The notes under the pieces are model-generated. The model was not told where the DNA came from. It ran no database searches and saw nothing but the letters and a program-made list of their open reading frames with translations. Positions 10,601 through 18,785 of a DNA stretch of 64,000 bases are shown in pieces. The DNA lies in the NCBI RefSeq assembly GCF_000227135.1, contig NC_018246.1, forward strand, positions 311,956 to 375,955. Direction: 5' to 3'. How positions within the stretch are numbered: the stretch's first letter is position 1; each line of letters begins with the position of its first letter. Made by a program: the position numbers and the translations under genes. The DNA comes from Leishmania donovani (Eukaryota > Euglenozoa > Kinetoplastea > Trypanosomatida > Trypanosomatidae).

Positions 10601-11466
10601 CGACAGTGGAGCAGCTGCGGGCAGAGGTATCTGCGTTGCACTCGAAGTGCGCAGACATGGAGAAGGCGCGGGCTGCTCTCATCGAGCAGCATGAGGAGGC
10701 GCTAGTGGCGCAGCAGGTAGACACCGTCACGGAAATGGAGACGCAGTTCCGGGCGATGGAACGTGAACGCGAGGCGCTGGTGAGCAAGGCGCGGCAGACA
10801 GAGGAGGCGCTGCGCAGCGTCGTCGAGAAGCAGGGGAAGCAACTTCAGCAGCTGCGCGAAGACCTGGAGTTTCGCGCCAGTCTGGATCTGTGTGAGGCTG
10901 AAGTTGTGGAACGCGACAGCGCCGCCGGTGCCGTCGGCAGCTCAGCCGGGCTCGCTCTCGCCGGCAGTGGGACAGGCGTCGCTACTTCGACCAATACCTC
11001 CTTTTCGGGCGCCAGCGGCTCCGCTGCCGTGGTCGGCGGCGGTGGCTTCAGCACCATTTTGAGCTCGCTCTTCTCGCGCCGCAACAGCACTGCGGCGCCG
11101 TCCAGCTCCCCCGCACCCCTTGGCAGTGGCATCGGGACTGACGGTGCTCACGGCCTTCCACACCCGCTGCCGCGTCCCTTCTCGAACGATCGTGGCACCG
11201 CTACGACGCCGCTTCGGCGCAACGCTAGCGGCAACCTATATAGCATGAGCGCATACCGCCCTTCCTCCATGATGCCGTCGTCGCTCCTCTTCGGAAAGAG
11301 CAACCCCGCTGGGACGGTGGCGATGGGTACTAGTGCTGGGGTATCACCTGCGTCGCGCACCCCCGTGCAAGATGCGGTCATTCCGCCTCATACAAGTGAA
11401 CAAGAGTCGACACTGCCCACGCGGCTGGGCAGCCGCGCTCCGAACATCGCGCTGGGCCGGAAGTAA
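4624..11466 (+). CDS. Giant kinesin, 2280 aa, motor plus repetitive coiled-coil tail
   Basis: This is a plus-strand kinesin heavy chain. The first in-frame ATG after the pyrimidine tract is at 4624; earlier frame is non-ATG. The motor core spans about residues 30-550, with VFVRVRPFS near 33, P-loop GQTGSGKT at 167-174, switch I NDRSSRSH near 407, switch II DLAGSE at 444-449 and RYASRAK near 540. The motor is enlarged by an insertion before the P-loop and by about 115 residues (180-297) between MMGPPG and the usual GIVPRL helix. Residues about 590-2090 are predicted coiled coil, with a low-complexity linker near 740-800 and a degenerate 107-residue repeat. The last 190 residues are Ser/Gly/Ala/Pro-rich. 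Sequence order resembles kinesin-3 motors, but no FHA or PH domain is evident. The function of the tail is unknown. Confidence 0.95.
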   Translation: MNGDGASSTGTTLSASTASHRLLLGNETSATKVFVRVRPFSAAERGKGDAEPMTIVTVSDEHPSHITTLDPSKGYQPKATYVFDRCFNSATACVAEEAQRLLLGNGKDMGMAPTALTALEEVSAEGSINPILLECLKRDQAAVYGHVGRPVLLNALAGYNGCVFAYGQTGSGKTYTMMGPPGVFGATFGGAPAQVRTVAPAKKFRRAATAYNSQLRWTPEASSDDVMDSRFQSFLSVTPRAHVRTPCSGGHMDTMSMAGDAPLPMDCSLSVSSDVLLQRSRRGSRRDSNALCLGEEENLQGIVPRLVRELFAELHQKREQDSSHSFRVEVEYYEIYREKVMDLLSSSSAAAAGANGSGSVELRVRHSKSAGPYVENLTKKHVDDEGEVFRLLRHGNLRRHTASTAINDRSSRSHAIFVLHLVQMRISDDDSASAKVSSKVNLVDLAGSERTGAHSVEGDQFKEGVVINSSLTVLGRVIDALADKSSGKRNVFCPYRDSVLTWLLMDSLGGNSKTTMVATVSPHSSNFDEACQTLRYASRAKQIVTKVVVNEDPQVRQIKLLTAEVQRLKARLSAEGKAVDNDDDVEVLQERIAALEEELNETRNQLDQKSSELAAICASRHTSSTLPSTLKAGNAGAAGTAKELAKARSDVRRLEAENLLHLQTEQELRDTMERLKTLERKYGQLLSESKEAQETVKKRDREIQEKDRRISELQHQLQQQAAQMQADSPLTSNPSALSPRSVWGKSGETVSTATAAGIPPMALTVNANESGKAAGKKTKKAKAGAASASTAAAPPGSPQRRESEWLNEISRIRAQFEEDKKQLVTQMQERNDAFRKSQLEVKRLKSELKSEQDALRTVEKSLHDQHAEATRRLQEEVQELKRALKDERRNNKDLRQSLTAPEEVQPPFSYAYVAQTVYDEERWRGDVQQQEASAWQHVMQVWQLSQVEAAKMAAVEQQHAAQLAALSEAHRTSESIVSTIRQELEEMRAVQEKANALRERISELEDAATQQREREKHLREQVSDLEGQLCQEQERGKTALQRLEAELKDQRRAVATAEEAAASLKAAHAGEKQQAESAMRAEQEQHATAVASLQAQIRQAEDKLHNSEEAHRAQVRRGLEQASEHEAALAMLRSQLESSKKAAATAEEVHRGERVALEQRLKQQEEAFASRASVLEQELAAARMQLDRDSRASAKALSELEEQLTAAQAAHNASAEALRLKVERAMAQAADHEKAAQLLRRDLDTERAAAQTAAQEHAALAANLAEELQTQRKQREEISASLTQQLAELQSRLAVAEETRRTERKRAADAAAAQETVLAGLRAELESVQAAHTAAAQAHEEQLREVRGTQARLTQEAQSNADSLAAQVMELQTRLAAAGRDSENALRKLTEEMEAIRTQLHKSEEARRHQIQRSIERAAQHDAALAELRQQVAEEQAAKAAAAKRHKEELLKAEDKFSAHHLETSETISALKQQLEQAHHSAQQREADAAALQQILQRELDCTRAELEASEKARAAHIQRSVEKAAAHEQTEAKLRAEISCLAAKADATDAAHSTWVAELQERLHEQQCAAAAQLADATAALESERAKAQHASEDHKKVLAAALDKVASLQAALAKSEEAERVQAQRLVEQSAAHDSAIQAARRDLQRQQAEAADTAAAHAEELRGWEARWQQQAASSKVEIESIRQEAEAQRRAEVDAAVKAHTSAVDALEATLNEMRIRLGEVEASRTAEAVRREQQASEHAKAVSALQAELQGAHQASAAAAAAHKAAVEQLNDVIAEQQRAKIEEVAAIKQKLLETQRKLTRSEEARRRGVTERAEVATAHTQSLDALRRSMEAEHQQKLDALTATKARELEAVQMQLDEQRVVAQQLQRDLRDTRRQVQQLVETQNYVGKQVEAEKQANAELRRNLADTAAQQAASAAAATELEATLEQAKASLTQLVAEKTAVSTELTRAIETAESTRAHLADVEKISQQRHEELEAQGSALANAVATVEQLRAEVSALHSKCADMEKARAALIEQHEEALVAQQVDTVTEMETQFRAMEREREALVSKARQTEEALRSVVEKQGKQLQQLREDLEFRASLDLCEAEVVERDSAAGAVGSSAGLALAGSGTGVATSTNTSFSGASGSAAVVGGGGFSTILSSLFSRRNSTAAPSSSPAPLGSGIGTDGAHGLPHPLPRPFSNDRGTATTPLRRNASGNLYSMSAYRPSSMMPSSLLFGKSNPAGTVAMGTSAGVSPASRTPVQDAVIPPHTSEQESTLPTRLGSRAPNIALGRK
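8509..9850 (+). repeat. 107-residue coding repeat in the kinesin tail
   Basis: A motif of the form (S/A)EEAxR..QR...E.AA.H...LA.LR recurs with its first residue coded at 8509, 8830, 9151 and 9472. These are three successive spacings of exactly 321 nt. A fifth copy is shifted (conserved His coded at 9850, versus 9526 in the previous copy). Looser copies start at 7942 and 10042. The repeats are degenerate at DNA level, so this is an old protein-level duplication rather than a minisatellite. Confidence 0.75.
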
Positions 11467-13105
11467 GCGGGAGCGAGCCAGCCCTCTGTCCAGCTTCTTT
11501 TTGTGTCCTCCGCGCCCCACCCACTCGAGCAGTTTGGCGTGTGTCGCGCAACAGTGAAGGAAGGATGTGCCTCGTTCTTGCCCGCATTTGGCCGTCCGCC
11601 CCGCTACTTTCCTTTTGCGTTCTTGTCTGCCTTCTGTCCTACGGCTTGGACGAGATTGGGGAGGCTGGCCCGCCGTACCCTCTTCGAAGGAGAGCTGAAG
11701 GGGCTTGCCCCAGCTCCACGATGCTGCATTCCCGTTCGCAGGGTCTTTCTTCGCTTATTTAGGCTTTCCTGTTAGTTTTGAGGACACATCTCAGTGCGTG
11801 GGGAGGAGGGGGTATCCACGGCCCAGTACCCACACACACACACTCTCTCACACCTGCTTCCTCCTCATCCCTGCCAATGCCGAGGCACTTCTGGTGATGG
11901 TAGCGTCAAGTGCCTACGACGCAGCGGGGTCAGCGCGACTCCTCGCTGCCGACGTCGGCGGCCGTGGTGTGCATGGGGCTGCCTTGGTGCGACCTGCGAC
12001 AGCGAGCACGTTTGCGCCATCCACATGCCCGGCAACGTGCCAGCGCAACTCGAACGTATCCCACCCGCCCACCCCACTCTCACTGCCCACCGGTGTGCAG
12101 CCTGCGAGGCGGGGGCGGGCGGAGTTGGAGACAGCGGCCGCGCTCAGGTCACTGAGTCGGTGCATTGCCGTGACGCGTGTGTCTAGCGCTGCTTGGCAGC
12201 GTGCGATAGGGCCCGTGACAGGCCTACAGTAGAGCTGGCCTCGTCTTGTGCGGCGGAGAACGGTGAGCCTTGAAATAAAGCATCGTTTTATTGTGGATTC
12301 TTAATCCACTCGGTCGCGACCCCCTCCCCGGCGGATGGCCCGCGTGCGACGTTGTCCGGAGACAACCGACTTATGTACGGCGCTATCCTCCCCCCTCTTC
12401 CCTGCCACTCCTGGCCCTGCCTCCCTCACAACTCGATCCTGTTACTCTGTGTCATGTACGCCGCCAGCGGTTAAGCTTGCACACGTTACTGTGTTGGCGT
12501 GGGCCGACGCGGCCTCGTTTTCGAAGGTTGTTGTTGTTGTCAGTGTCGTCACGCGTTTGGCGTTTTGTGGCGCTTGGAAACGCACCTGAGAGCAGCGCTG
12601 CTGCTCACATCGCCCGTCTCACTCCTCTGTGTCTGCCAGGTATGGCACCGTGCTCCTGGCACGGCACCACCCGCACATTTCTCTGCTGGTTGTGAGTGCA
12701 GGCCGCCTGCAACGCGCGTGATCGTGTGGTTCACCCCAATGTGTCTTGAGAGGCGTCTGTGTTGACTGAGCCGCCCCTTCCCACGGGGCAGCACCACTGT
12801 TACCCCTCTCCTTTCCTTCCCCCGCTCGTCCTCGACGTTCCCTTCACCTTTTTCCTTGCCCTCTCGGTCTCCCCTAGCCAGTATTCTGTGTGTACACAAC
12901 CTTTCTCAGCCGCGGACACCTCCACAAGGTTCTCTTTTCGTGCGCCATCTCCCCTGTATCTGAACTCGCTAGTTGCTCTGTTCTCTCTCCCTCTTAAAAC
13001 GCCAACCTCACCACCATCACGACCACACCTGTCGACCCCATATCAGTCTCCTGTACCCGTAGAGGCCTCACAGGCTGATCACCTCTTCTCTCGCCCTCGA
13101 CGAAA
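11467..13105. other. Intergenic region between giant kinesin and MDH
   Basis: This is 1.6 kb: a presumed 3' UTR to about 11780, then one arm of a long inverted repeat (11790-12260, listed separately). Mixed sequence follows, then a clear C/T-rich tract from about 12770 to 13060 that should direct trans-splicing of the MDH mRNA. No gene was recognised; open frames across the repeat are not gene-like. Confidence 0.7.
11790..12260 (+). repeat. Inverted repeat copy A (SIDER2-like), partner at 56488-56953
   Basis: About 470 bp that reappear in reverse complement 44 kb downstream. By eye the central 350 bp differ at only a few positions, and the last roughly 120 bp (through GGGCCCGTGACAGGCCTACA to the CGGCGGAGAA end) appear identical. 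Homology fades near 11790 (CTCAGTGCGTGGGGAGG) and stops sharply at 12260. Length, GC-richness and intergenic position fit a Leishmania SIDER element; family assignment is an inference. Confidence 0.85.
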
Positions 13106-14074
13106 ATGGTAAACGTGTGCGTTGTTGGGGCTGCCGGCGGCATCGGGCAGTCGCTGTCGCTTCTGCTGGTGCGCCAGCTGCCGTACGGGAGCACTTTGTC
13201 GTTGTTCGACGTTGTGGGCGCTGCCGGCGTTGCAGCGGACCTGTCGCACGTGGACAACGCCGGTGTGCAGGTGAAGTTCGCGGCGGGCAAGATAGGCCAG
13301 AAGCGCGACCCAGCGCTAGCGGAGCTTGCGAAGGGCGTGGATGTGTTTGTGATGGTGGCTGGCGTGCCACGCAAGCCGGGCATGACGCGCGACGACCTTT
13401 TCAAAATCAACGCCGGAATCATGCTGGACCTTGTGCTGACGTGCGCATCGTCGAGCCCAAAGGCGGTGTTCTGCATTGTGACGAACCCTGTGAACAGCAC
13501 GGTCGTGATCGCGGCAGAGGCGCTGAAGAGCCTCGGCGTATACGACAGAAACCGGCTGCTTGGCGTGTCGCTGCTAGACGGGCTGCGCGCGACGTGCTTC
13601 ATCAACGAGGCGCGCAAGCCTTTGGTCGTGACGCAGGTGCCAGTTGTTGGCGGGCACAGCGACGCAACGATTGTTCCGTTGTTCCACCAGCTGCTGGGGC
13701 CGTTGCCGGAGCAGGCGACGCTGGACAAGATCGTGAAGCGCGTGCAGGTTGCAGGCACAGAGGTGGTGAAGGCGAAGGCCGGGCGCGGGTCTGCGACGCT
13801 GTCGATGGCGGAGGCTGGCGCGCGGTTCACGCTGAAGGTTGTGGAGGGCCTGACCGGCACGGGTAAACCGCTGGTGTACGCATACGTGGACACAGACGGG
13901 CAGCACGAGACGCCGTTCCTCGCGATCCCCGTGGTGCTTGGCGTGAATGGAATCGAGAAGCGCCTGCCAATCGGTCCGCTGCACTCGACAGAGGAAACGC
14001 TGCTGAAGGCGGCACTGCCGGTGATCAAGAAGAATATCGTGAAGGGCAGCGAGTTCGCGCGCTCACACCTGTAG
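13106..14074 (+). CDS. gMDH: Malate dehydrogenase, probably glycosomal
   Basis: NAD-dependent interconversion of malate and oxaloacetate, 322 aa, full family length. The sequence shows the Rossmann motif GAAGGIGQ (8-15), the mobile loop with substrate arginines in VPRKPGMTR (R89, R95), NPVN (N127), the catalytic pair D158 in LLDGLRA and H184 in VGGHSD, and substrate Arg R161. The protein ends in SHL, a variant of the C-terminal peroxisomal/glycosomal signal PTS1, and has no N-terminal mitochondrial presequence. In Leishmania a glycosomal isoform works with phosphoenolpyruvate carboxykinase in NADH re-oxidation. The ATG sits just after an acceptor-like pyrimidine tract. Glycosomal location is inferred from the tripeptide only. 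Confidence 0.95.
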   Translation: MVNVCVVGAAGGIGQSLSLLLVRQLPYGSTLSLFDVVGAAGVAADLSHVDNAGVQVKFAAGKIGQKRDPALAELAKGVDVFVMVAGVPRKPGMTRDDLFKINAGIMLDLVLTCASSSPKAVFCIVTNPVNSTVVIAAEALKSLGVYDRNRLLGVSLLDGLRATCFINEARKPLVVTQVPVVGGHSDATIVPLFHQLLGPLPEQATLDKIVKRVQVAGTEVVKAKAGRGSATLSMAEAGARFTLKVVEGLTGTGKPLVYAYVDTDGQHETPFLAIPVVLGVNGIEKRLPIGPLHSTEETLLKAALPVIKKNIVKGSEFARSHL

Positions 14075-15890
14075 CACCTCAGCGTTTTTTTTTCTTTTGC
14101 TGTAAACGGACATGGGAAGCATCTCGATACTTCGCGTCGCGCTGGCGGACGTCGCACGACGTCGTTCGTCATCCCCCTCCCCCTCTTCGGCCCTATACGC
14201 ATGAAGGAGTTGAATTACGCAACAGCATGTTGATATCAAGTGTGCGACTGGCGAAGGGAAGGGGAGGGGCGTGCGCAAGTAGCCATCGAGGACATCAGCA
14301 TTGCGGACGGCTCCTCCCCTCCCCCGAGCTCCTACAGCCTTTTTTTTTGTGGGTGGGGGGGGGGTCTTGTTTTCGCCTACGCGGTGCCGTTGTCGTGGTG
14401 CACCGATCAAAAAAATAGTTTTTGTGTATTGAACTATTTAAGGAGGAAGTGGAAGGAGGGGCTGGACGTGACGGGGTGCATGGATACACCCACACACGCA
14501 CATTTATATATATATATATATCGATGCATACGCAGACGCTCTGCCGCGATTGCTCAGCTTGCTTTCTGCTCCTTCCTCTGTTTTTTTTTCCCGGCTTTTA
14601 TAAGCGAGTCGCTCTCTGCCGCGTCTTTGGTGCTTGTATCTTCCTGCCGCACTGCCCCTCCCTCCCTCCCTCCCATCACTTATCTCCCTCTCTCCCGCAG
14701 GGGTGTAAGTTCTGAGCTCATCTCCGTTATTGTTGTGTGCTCGTGATTGGAAAGAAAGAGGACCTGTGCACCGGGGAGGAAGGATGAGGTGTGTCGTAAA
14801 GGAAGTGTGAGTAGGTCAATCAGCGGGAAAGCAGCACACATGCGCGCACGCACATACACGCGCGAAGGCATCCATGTGTTTCGACCGCTAACGAATGCGA
14901 TGCAAGAGCATAAAAACCTTGATGTAAGACTTGCCCCCCCCTCCTCCTATAACCACATCCATATGCTTGCATGTGTGCATGACCTGTTGGGCATGCTCAA
15001 AGAGAATGTGTAGAGGGAGCGCGCTGAAACGCGAGGGTTCAAATATGGAGACCTGACGCTACGCGCATGCGCAGATGCGACCCTCGGAGTGAACACCAGC
15101 ACGCAAGCAGCTCCGTGTGCGGCTGCGACTCCTCCGCCTTCTCCAGCGGCGCATACCTATGCGTGCGCTCGTGTGAACGTGTATGTGGGCATGCATGAAG
15201 ACAAGCGAAACGTCGCTTCTAAGCGCAGTCCTTCGAGCAACGTGCGCGGCCACAACCATCGACACACTCACAGAGCATACAAAGACGCAAAAAAAAACGA
15301 AAACACCAAGCAGTGATGCGCGCGTCCTTACCGCTGGCGCTGTCGTTTACAGCGACCTGAATGAAAGTATGGGGTGTGACCTATTCGGTGACTGGTGAAA
15401 TCAAGAGATGAGTGGAGGGAGGCGGTGCAAGGGGGGAGGTGTGTGTGGCGAGGAGAGGTTGACGCATACGCAATATAAACGCCACGTGGTCGCACCCGCC
15501 CCCCCCCCATCTGTCGGGGCTCTGTGTATGTCAGGCCGTCGCATGGCGAAACGGCCGTCCGAAACGGAGCCCGTGAACGCCGGAGGTGCGTATGTCTCGC
15601 TCTCGCTGCTCTTGTGGCTGATCGTTGCACGGGTATCTACAACATCCATGGCTGCCTCTTCTCCGATTTTCTTTGGTGTGCTCTCTCTCTCTCTCTGCGT
15701 GTGTGTGTGTGCGGGTGTGCCTTCCCCGTTCGCTCAACGCGGTGCTCTACGAACGCTGATACAAACATGCATGAGGAGGGGGTGGGAGTGCGCGCATCAT
15801 CTGCAAAGTGAGCACCGCGGTAGATACGTCATAAACGAATCGAAGAGGCTGACGCGAGGGGGACGACACGTCGCTGCCGCAGTGGTGGTC
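14075..15890. other. Intergenic region downstream of MDH
   Basis: 1.8 kb with T, G and A homopolymers, a TA run at about 14504-14522, C/T-rich stretches near 14640-14700 and a CT/GT run at about 15678-15715 that may serve the next gene. No convincing ORF: the longer frames have no ATG near their start or lack coding-like codon use. Confidence 0.65.
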
Positions 15891-16805
15891 ATGGAGGATG
15901 CCATCGACTTCATCCAGAGCCGTCCGCTGATCGGGTATCAGATGGACGGCTCCCATCTGAACAACGTCCTGGTCAGTCTGGCGCGTCAGCAGCAGCAGCT
16001 CATGGACACGCAGAATCGGCTCAACGACCGTCTCGCCGACATCGCCGACGACGTGCGAGAGATTCGAGAGCACCAGAAGCAGCTAGAATCCGTTATTGGC
16101 GAGCTCGGCGGTCCTGAGCAGCTGCACCAGGTCCGGTCGCGCATCGCCGACGTGGAGAGGGCCGTGGATGGGCTGGTGAGCAACGTGCAGGATGCAAAAG
16201 TCGTCGCGAATGCGGCTGGGCGAGATGCCGATCAAGCCGGGCGGCTCGCCGATGACGCGAACCGTGCGGCTTTGAGCCTTCGCGACGCGGTGGGCACGCT
16301 GGGCGGAGACATGGACCGGGTAGCCCACCAGCTGGAGGCGCATCGCAAAAGCATCAGCAAAGCTCTCGGCGATCTCGACAAGGATCGCCACGACTTGGAG
16401 CATCAGGTGCACGAGGCTATGCAAGAGGTGCTGCAGCGCGCAGAGCGCATGGAGCGCGAGAGCGGGGTAGAGCGCCTACGTCAAATGCTGGACGAACTCA
16501 GTGATCGCACGGATGAGAATTTCCGCAGCGTCGAGGAGAGCGCGCGAGCGGTAGACGCGGAGCTGTCGCGGCAGGGCGCCAATCAAGCTGCCCTGCGCAC
16601 AGAGATCTCTGCGCTAGATGAACGGGCCCGCACCGCGCTGGCGGCGCTATCGAGTGACATAGACAACAAGCACCACACGCTGCTAGACGCCTTCCGTCAG
16701 TACGAGGCTGGTTGGACGGACTTGGAGGAGCACATGGTGCGTGCAGGGCAGATGTTGGCGAGCCGAAAGCAACGCTCTCCTGGCTCTACGAGTATTCGAC
16801 GCTGA
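15891..16805 (+). CDS. Coiled-coil protein, 304 aa, function unknown
   Basis: The reading frame is open far upstream, but the preferred start is the ATG at 15891 (MEDAIDFIQSRPLIGYQ): the sequence before it reads like UTR, with CT/GT microsatellite translated as Leu/Ser/Cys/Val runs. The protein is almost wholly alpha-helical and acidic-basic, with heptad-like patterning from about residue 30 to 290 and no membrane segment or signal peptide. A short Gly-Gly break occurs near residue 75. The tail is Ser/Arg-rich (GSTSIRR). I recognise no domain; a cytoskeletal or tethering role would be typical but is not shown. Confidence 0.8.
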   Translation: MEDAIDFIQSRPLIGYQMDGSHLNNVLVSLARQQQQLMDTQNRLNDRLADIADDVREIREHQKQLESVIGELGGPEQLHQVRSRIADVERAVDGLVSNVQDAKVVANAAGRDADQAGRLADDANRAALSLRDAVGTLGGDMDRVAHQLEAHRKSISKALGDLDKDRHDLEHQVHEAMQEVLQRAERMERESGVERLRQMLDELSDRTDENFRSVEESARAVDAELSRQGANQAALRTEISALDERARTALAALSSDIDNKHHTLLDAFRQYEAGWTDLEEHMVRAGQMLASRKQRSPGSTSIRR

Positions 16806-17435
16806 GGCATGTGGAACGCGCGGCTCAAAGCAGAAGACTCTGCGAGGCGGGAAGGACATGCTGCGGTGCATCTTCAAAGAAGGGAACGTGCTCAGCACTG
16901 AGTTGTTGGGGAGCTTTTCTGACGCGAGGGCCGTTAGCCTTTTTTCGCTGTCGTTGCAGGCGGGGCTCAGAGGCTTTCGGATCTTGCTGTTGTCGAAGAA
17001 GACGTTGGTTGGGTTGCCGCCATCAGAAGCACGGAAGCCTTGCGCACCTCTTCTTCACGTTGCCATTCAATATTGGTGTGCCTGCATGTTCGTTTGTGGC
17101 TTGACGGGTGTGCGCGCCTCCATTCCCCGTCCCCTTCGCTTCCTCGCTGCACAATGTCCCTGTGCTCGGCACTGCTAAAAGGCTTGCCTTTTCATGAGTT
17201 TTATTGTTTTGTGTTCCGGGCATCTGTGTTGCGTCGGTGCGCGTGTGTGTACAGGCTTCCTTGTGTACTTTTATTACTATTCTTTTCCGTCGGTGTGTGC
17301 GCGTGCGATGCGTGTGGCATCGCACACTCACGCATGTGTTTATCCACGCACACAGGCGCGCACACGCCCTTTTTCCATAGATCAACCTCTCATCTCGGCC
17401 TCACCGCATGTGCCGTTGGCTGTTGATTGTGTATT

Positions 17436-17469
<34 letters not shown>

Positions 17470-18785
17470 TGTGTGTGTGTGCCGGCGAATGAGGTGATTG
17501 CCACGCCCCATGCGTGCGCGCATCTTCGGATAAATGGATGGTGGCAAAGCAACGGAACACAACGAAACTGTGCACACACGGAGAGTCGGCCGGCAAGAGA
17601 AGCGGTAGCGATGTGGAGGTTGCACGAAAAGACGCTGCCAGGCGTCCTCTGGCTTCGTTCCGGTGGCCTCCCTTTTTTTTTTTCTTTCTGTTTCCTTCGC
17701 CCTGCCTCCCTCGCACACACACTTCGTAAGGCCAATGCACGGCCTAGCTCAACTATGACGGGGTCCTCGGTGAACCGGCGGCGGTGCTGCGCGTCTTGTG
17801 TGTCGCTCATCACATCTCTGACGGAGCATATCCAAGAGACTTGTGTTGCAAGTCGCGGCGTGTCGGGCGGCGGCACCGGCGCGGCAGCTCCTTTTCTTGC
17901 CCCCCCCCCCTCGCTCGGGGACGTCTTGCGCGCCACGCCCAAAGAAAAGAAGAGGTGTCGTCTCGGTGAGGACTGCGCTTCCCATGCTGGTGGTCTCGAG
18001 GCATTGGCGTCACTTTCTCGGCTCCCCCTCTCTTCTCTCTCGGCCTTCTGCGTATCGTCTGTGCTTTCTCCACCGTGCGGCCATACCAACGCACATCCGC
18101 GCGTACCGACTTGTGTCTTTTCGTCCCTGCCACGCATTTCTGCACGCCGTTCCGAGCGTTTCGCAGCCCCTGCTTCCTCCATCGCTCCGTATCAACCACT
18201 CCTTCACCGATCAGCCATCGCGCAGGGCTTTCCTTTACCCTTGTGTTGAAAGGGAAGCGAGGCAAGTTCAGAGAGACAGGGAGAGAGTCAAACCAACATT
18301 CGCCTGCCTTATCGCGCCTTTACTGCTTACTTCGTTGCCGCTGCCGTTTTTGCTTGTTCTTGATGTGTAGCGTTGCTCATCTTCACATACATGAGCGGCT
18401 GTGTGTTTCCTGCACCCCTCCCCTCCGTCTTTCCACCCCTTGTACCGCTCTCCTCTTGTTGGAATCAACTTCGTTGTGCCTCCATCTCTATCCACTTTGG
18501 CCCGCCTGGTGAGCTGCTCTCCTGGAGCCTGTTCTGCCACGCTTCTGGCGACGGAATCGGTTTTTTTTATGTTGTTTCTCGCTCTCTCGCTTCACCTTCA
18601 CCCCTCATCTTAAGTGCCATGGGCTTGGCGCCTGTGAGCAGCGGGAGAGGTGTCTGCACGATCTACGTTATGGGTGTCTGCGGCATCGCGCTATTCGCCG
18701 CGGTCGCTTCCGGGCTCGTTGCATCGGCAACGATCACTTGCGTTCGTCCACGAACACTCCCCCACTCCACTGCTCTGCTCAGCCG
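16806..18785. other. Intergenic region with long GT microsatellite
   Basis: 2 kb of presumed 3' UTR and splice region. A GT dinucleotide run of about 45 bp lies at 17436-17481. Pyrimidine-rich stretches at about 18160-18230 and 18540-18612 precede the next gene. A 62-codon ATG ORF at 18619-18807 overlaps the start of the next gene in another frame (see findings). Long open frames at 17194-18249 and on the minus strand are composition artefacts. Confidence 0.65.

Noticed and set aside
12994..14202. 402-codon open frame on the minus strand across malate dehydrogenase
   Set aside because: It is antisense to an unambiguous enzyme gene and is a shadow of its GC-rich codons; the cluster is transcribed only from the + strand.
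17194..18249. 351-codon open frame on the + strand
   Set aside because: It crosses a GT microsatellite and C/T-rich UTR sequence, translating to Cys/Val and Ser/Leu runs; no ATG-led coding-like segment.
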